Positions 7,376-10,557 of a DNA stretch of 10,557 nt are shown here, in pieces. Position numbers and translations under genes: made by a program. Below the pieces are notes generated by a model that searched no databases, had not been told where the DNA came from, and saw only the letters and a list, made by a program, of their open reading frames with translations. This DNA is from Spirochaetales bacterium (lineage in GTDB: Bacteria; Spirochaetota; Spirochaetia; SPDA01): positions 1 to 10,557 of the forward strand of contig SPDA01000031.1 in assembly GCA_004525155.1 (NCBI GenBank), in the 5' to 3' direction. How positions within the stretch are numbered: the stretch's first letter is position 1; each line of letters begins with the position of its first letter.

Positions 7376-7906
7376 GTGGTGCACGAAATAGAACTCAAGG
7401 TCCGGGTGGACGACCCCGCAGCTCTCGAAGAGAAGCTTAAAGGTTCCTGTGTTTTTGTCAGGACCTACGACAAGTTCGACACCTATTATTCCTATCCCTG
7501 CGGCCCGGAGGAGGGGAAAGCTTTCAGGCTGCGGAAGGACGGCGGAGGATGCATCGTTACGGTCAAGGAAAAAAAAGTGTTAAACGGCATCGAACATAAC
7601 ATGGAACGGGAGTTCAGCGTTTCGTCGGAGGAGCTGTTTACGTATTTTATTCTCAGCCTGGGCTGCAGCGTTAAGGTCACAAAAAGGAAAAAAGGCTCCT
7701 TGTTTAAACTGGGGGACATAAACCTGGAATTAAGCCGCGTCGAGCGCCTGGGCTGGTTTCTCGAGGTGGAAAAAATCTGCGGCAGCAATGATCCTGCGGA
7801 GCATGAGATGGCAAAGAAGGAAATTCTCGCCGTTCTTAAACGTTTCGGCATTCCGGAGGATAGAATCGAGGCGAGGTATTACACCGACATGCTGCTCGAG
7901 GCTTAG
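7376..7906 (+). CDS. CYTH-domain protein, class IV adenylate cyclase (CyaB)-like
   Basis: The 176-residue protein is a single CYTH domain, the triphosphate-tunnel fold shared by class IV adenylate cyclases and thiamine triphosphatases. The signature ExExK is at residues 4-8 (EIELK). Further tunnel residues follow: the D-x-Y element near 35-37, FRLRK at 50-54, VTVKEK at 61-66, E-R-E at 77-79, a basic stretch at 103-106, and the C-terminal strand ELSRVERLGWFLEVE at 118-132 with its acidic pair E130/E132. The length fits small cytoplasmic CyaB-type enzymes (roughly 170-180 residues). It is divergent from the activase gene and its stop codon overlaps that of cimA, so it is probably a single-gene transcript. 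The family is clear, but whether the product makes cAMP, hydrolyses thiamine triphosphate or cleaves inorganic polyphosphate cannot be decided from these motifs. No cAMP-binding regulator is in the window. Confidence 0.88.
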   Translation: MVHEIELKVRVDDPAALEEKLKGSCVFVRTYDKFDTYYSYPCGPEEGKAFRLRKDGGGCIVTVKEKKVLNGIEHNMEREFSVSSEELFTYFILSLGCSVKVTKRKKGSLFKLGDINLELSRVERLGWFLEVEKICGSNDPAEHEMAKKEILAVLKRFGIPEDRIEARYYTDMLLEA

Positions 7907-9471
7907 GGTTCCAGCACGAAATTGTTGTAGTAGTAGTCCAGGCTGTCCACCAGCGCTTCCCAGGAGGCTTCCACGATGTTTTCAGAAACTCCCACCGTGT
8001 CCCAGGACCGCTTGTGGTCTGTTGAGGTGATGAATACTCTCACCTTGGCGGCCGTGGCGTACTGGGGATTGAGAACCCGCACCCGGTAATCTATGAGGCT
8101 TATTTTTGAAAGAAAGGGCTGAATAGGCAGCAGGGCGTCGCGCAGGGCCTTGTCCAGGGTTTCCACGGGTCCCACGCCCACAGCGGCCCCCATAAGTTCC
8201 TGTCCGCGGGAACTTAAGAATAACCGGCCGACTGTTTTCGAGGGTGTTTCCGCGGTCTTGAAGGATTCCAGGTGGTAATTCTTCAGAAACAGAAGGGGTG
8301 TGTAGCGTTCGATGGTTTTTCTTATGAGGATATCGAAGGAAGCCTCCGCGGCCTCGTATTCATAGCCGTCGGTCTCCTTGTTTTTAAGAATCCGGAGAAG
8401 TTCTCTGATGGTGTGCGAGTCCTTGTCGAAATCTCCGTATCTGGCGGTTTTCTTTATGATGGTGGATTTGCCCGCCAGCCCTGAAAGCAGTATCTGCCGC
8501 TCGTTCCCCACGAGACTCGCGTCTATATGCTCCATGAGTTCCGGCGCCTTGGTTATCACGTCCGCATGCTGTCCGGCCTTGTGGCTGAAAGAAGCGTCTC
8601 CCACGTAAGGCTGGCGCTTGTCGGGAATGATGTTCGCCTTCTCCGCCACGAACCGGGAAAGACTCGTCAGGCCGGTGAGCCTTTCGCACACAGAAACCCT
8701 GTAGTCAGTCTTCAGGCAGATATTGGGAATGATGGCGCAGAGATTCGCGTTTCCCGTTCTTTCGCCCCACCCGTTAATGGTGCCCTGCACATGGACCGCC
8801 CCGTGATCCAGGGCGAGGAGCGAATTGGCCGTGGCCACGCCCGCGTCGTTGTGGAAGTGAACACCCAGGGGTTTCAGCTCCTTCTGCGGCAGTTCTTCCA
8901 TGATGCGGATAAGCTCCGAGGGCAGGGTTCCGCCGTTGGTGTCGCAGAGCACCAGCACTTCGGCGCCGGCTTCCGTGCCGGTTTTCAGGACTTTTACCGC
9001 GTACTCGGGATCGTCCTTGTACCCGTCGAAAAAATGTTCCAGATCGAAAAAGACCTCTCTGCCCCTGGAAACGAGGTAATGAATGGAGTCATGGATCATG
9101 GCAAGATTTTCCAGGAGTTCCGTCTTCAGCACCTGTTTTACATGCGCCTTCCAGGCCTTGCCCACGACTGTCACGCAGGGCGCCTCGGATTCCAGCAGGG
9201 CCTGAATGTGCTCGTCATCCTTCGCCTTCACTTTAGGTTTTCTTGTGGGCCCGAAGGCCACGAGTTTCGCGTGGATGAGTTTTTTTTTGGTGAGCTGCTT
9301 GAAGAATTCCGCCTCCTTTTCACTGGACTGGGGAAACCCGCCTTCGATGTAATCGATTTTCATTTCGTCCAGTTTGCGGGAGATGATGATTTTATCCTGA
9401 AGACTGTAGCTAATTTCGATACCCTGCATGCCGTCACGGAGGGTTGTGTCGTAAATTTGGACTGTCTTCAT
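7903..9471 (-). CDS. cimA: (R)-citramalate synthase
   Basis: The 522-residue enzyme condenses pyruvate with acetyl-CoA to (R)-citramalate, the first step of the threonine-independent route to 2-oxobutyrate and isoleucine. The N-terminal TIM-barrel has the DRE-TIM signature TTLRDGMQG at residues 9-17, the metal-binding HFHND at 205-209 and NGWGERTGN at 233-241. The C-terminal part (about 400-520), including W490-DTVGVS and the conserved EASWEAL, is the LeuA-type allosteric domain, which in citramalate synthases binds isoleucine. NGWGERTGNANL and the W-DTVGVS tail favour citramalate synthase over a second isopropylmalate synthase or homocitrate synthase. The length matches the family. ATG at 9471 is preceded by AGGAG with 6-base spacing, lying across the leuA stop. 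An A9 run codes for Lys62-64. The gene ends on TAA, sharing 4 bases with the stop of the convergent CYTH gene. Confidence 0.94.
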   Translation of the reverse strand: MKTVQIYDTTLRDGMQGIEISYSLQDKIIISRKLDEMKIDYIEGGFPQSSEKEAEFFKQLTKKKLIHAKLVAFGPTRKPKVKAKDDEHIQALLESEAPCVTVVGKAWKAHVKQVLKTELLENLAMIHDSIHYLVSRGREVFFDLEHFFDGYKDDPEYAVKVLKTGTEAGAEVLVLCDTNGGTLPSELIRIMEELPQKELKPLGVHFHNDAGVATANSLLALDHGAVHVQGTINGWGERTGNANLCAIIPNICLKTDYRVSVCERLTGLTSLSRFVAEKANIIPDKRQPYVGDASFSHKAGQHADVITKAPELMEHIDASLVGNERQILLSGLAGKSTIIKKTARYGDFDKDSHTIRELLRILKNKETDGYEYEAAEASFDILIRKTIERYTPLLFLKNYHLESFKTAETPSKTVGRLFLSSRGQELMGAAVGVGPVETLDKALRDALLPIQPFLSKISLIDYRVRVLNPQYATAAKVRVFITSTDHKRSWDTVGVSENIVEASWEALVDSLDYYYNNFVLEP

Positions 9472-9477
9472 GGCCTG

Positions 9478-9482
9478 CTCCT
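9478..9482 (-). promoter_or_regulatory. cimA ribosome binding site overlapping the leuA stop codon
   Basis: AGGAG on the minus strand shares bases with the TAG stop of leuA (9483-9481) and sits 6 bases before the cimA ATG. This arrangement suggests translational coupling of the two synthases from one transcript. Confidence 0.65.
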
Positions 9483-10557
9483 ACTTTTTTTCTACAAGGA
9501 CCTTGTATCTGTTCAGGGCGTTCACATAGGCATTTGCACTGGCTTCCAGGATGTCCGTTGAGGAACTTCTGCCCCGCACCTTGGAACCTTTAATTTCGAG
9601 GATCACCGATACCTCTCCCATGGCCTGCCGGCCCGGAGTCACTGCCTGGACGGCGTATTCCCTGAGAATGGCGGGAATCTCGATGATGCGGTCGATTGCC
9701 CGGAAAATTGCGTCCACAGGTCCGTCACCGGTGGCGGCCTCCTCGATTGCCTCGCCGTCCTTTACAATGCGCACCGTGGCTGTCGGCACGGCCATGTTGC
9801 CGGAGGTGATATTGAAGTATTCCAGGGTAAAGGTGGGATTCTCCCTGCCGAGCTCGTCGCTTACGATGGCATAGAGGTCCTCGTCATAGACTTCCTTTTT
9901 CCTGTCGGAAATATCGAGGAAACGTTTATAGGCGGAGGCGGTTTCCTCCTCAGAGAGACTCAATCCCAGCTCCTCCATCCGTTTTCTGAACCCGTGCATG
10001 CCCGAGTGCCTGCCCAGTACTATGGCGCTCGCCTCTCTTCCCACGGCATCGGGCGTCATTATCTCGTAGGTCTGCCGGAATTTGAGGACCCCGTCCTGGT
10101 GAATGCCGGACTCGTGGGCAAAGGCATTTTCGCCGATTATCGGCTTGTTCCTCGCAATCTGCAGCCCGGTGATGGTGGATACGAGCCTGGAAGTATTGAA
10201 AATCTGTTTTGTATTGATGCCGCATTCGAAGGGCAGCAGGTCTTTCCTTACCTGCAGGGACATGACAACCTCTTCCAGGGCCGCGTTTCCCGCCCTTTCA
10301 CCGAGGCCGTTGATGGTGACCTCCGCCTGCCGTGCGCCCTGTTTGATGGCTGCCAGGGTGTTCGCTACGGCCACGCCCAGATCGTTGTGGCAGTGGACCG
10401 AAAGTACGGCCTTGTCCATGTTGGGGACCCCGTCCAGTATGGCCCTTATAAAAGCTCCGAATTCATCGGGCATGGAGTAACCCACGGTATCGGGAATGTT
10501 TATGATTGTTGCGCCGGCCTCTATAACTTTTTCGACCAGCTTGAGCAGAAAGGGGAG
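9481..10557 (-). CDS. leuA: 2-isopropylmalate synthase, N-terminus beyond the right edge
   Basis: The visible 358 residues condense, as the complete enzyme, 3-methyl-2-oxobutanoate with acetyl-CoA, the first committed step of leucine synthesis. The frame is open to the window edge. The first visible part reads EAGATIINIPDTVGYSMPDEFG, interrupted here only by the edge; I treat the GTG at 10485 as the internal Val of the conserved DTVGY motif and not a start. The metal-binding HCHND is at visible residues 55-59, followed by the NGLGERAGN motif. By comparison with E. coli LeuA, whose HxH is near residue 202, about 145-150 residues are missing. The C-terminal allosteric domain is complete, with GRSSSTDILEASANAY near the end, the usual leucine feedback module. 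It is followed 9 bases later by cimA, so one promoter to the right of the window probably serves both. Confidence 0.95.
   Translation of the reverse strand, partial: LPFLLKLVEKVIEAGATIINIPDTVGYSMPDEFGAFIRAILDGVPNMDKAVLSVHCHNDLGVAVANTLAAIKQGARQAEVTINGLGERAGNAALEEVVMSLQVRKDLLPFECGINTKQIFNTSRLVSTITGLQIARNKPIIGENAFAHESGIHQDGVLKFRQTYEIMTPDAVGREASAIVLGRHSGMHGFRKRMEELGLSLSEEETASAYKRFLDISDRKKEVYDEDLYAIVSDELGRENPTFTLEYFNITSGNMAVPTATVRIVKDGEAIEEAATGDGPVDAIFRAIDRIIEIPAILREYAVQAVTPGRQAMGEVSVILEIKGSKVRGRSSSTDILEASANAYVNALNRYKVLVEKK

Noticed and set aside
8527..9561. Long plus-strand open frame (344 codons) opposite cimA and the end of leuA
   Set aside because: It lies antisense to strongly conserved cimA sequence, has no family motif, and its open state is explained by the codon bias of the real gene.
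10483..10485. GTG as the start of leuA
   Set aside because: The frame continues to the edge and reads INIPDTVGY, a conserved internal motif. Starting here would remove the first third of the catalytic barrel.
1..10557. CRISPR array, tRNA or rRNA genes, insertion sequences, attachment sites
   Set aside because: I saw no regularly spaced direct repeats, no cloverleaf-like or rRNA-like sequence, and no transposase or integrase frames; nearly all bases are covered by housekeeping-type or operon genes.

Overview
The window carries genes from a strictly anaerobic bacterium that probably has an outer membrane. A spirochaete-like host is my best guess, but this rests on overall gene style and not on any marker gene. 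The anaerobe inference comes from a very large, oxygen-labile type of ATP-dependent Fe-S activase. The outer-membrane inference comes from a predicted secreted beta-strand-rich protein. DNA composition looks similar across the window, with no insertion sequence, phage gene, tRNA, rRNA or CRISPR array, so this reads as chromosomal core or near-core sequence and not a mobile island.

Left part (about 1-7300, all minus strand, transcribed right to left): a probable operon begins at a GTG codon at 7300 with a 1513-residue activase of the BadF/HgdC type. It is followed, with an 11-base overlap, by an MGDG-synthase/UgtP-like glycosyltransferase. After a 33-base gap comes a secreted, probably outer-membrane beta-barrel protein. 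A further gene may start at a TTG codon at position 45 and run off the left edge.

Middle (7301-7906): a 75-base divergent intergenic region separates the activase from a small plus-strand CYTH-domain protein (class IV adenylate cyclase or triphosphatase family). Its stop codon overlaps the stop codon of the convergent gene to its right.

Right part (7903-10557, minus strand): two tandem alpha-isopropylmalate-synthase-family genes. leuA (2-isopropylmalate synthase, N-terminus outside the window) is followed 9 bases later by cimA (citramalate synthase). They supply the first committed steps of leucine synthesis and of the threonine-independent (pyruvate) route to isoleucine.

The most interesting object is the 1513-residue protein. 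I read it as two ASKHA activase domains, a Cys-rich linker, and two diverged HgdB/double-cubane-like halves on one chain. It would thus be a possible self-contained ATP-driven low-potential electron-transfer machine with no separate dehydratase subunit in the window. It is co-translated with a glycolipid-type glycosyltransferase. Its substrate is unknown.
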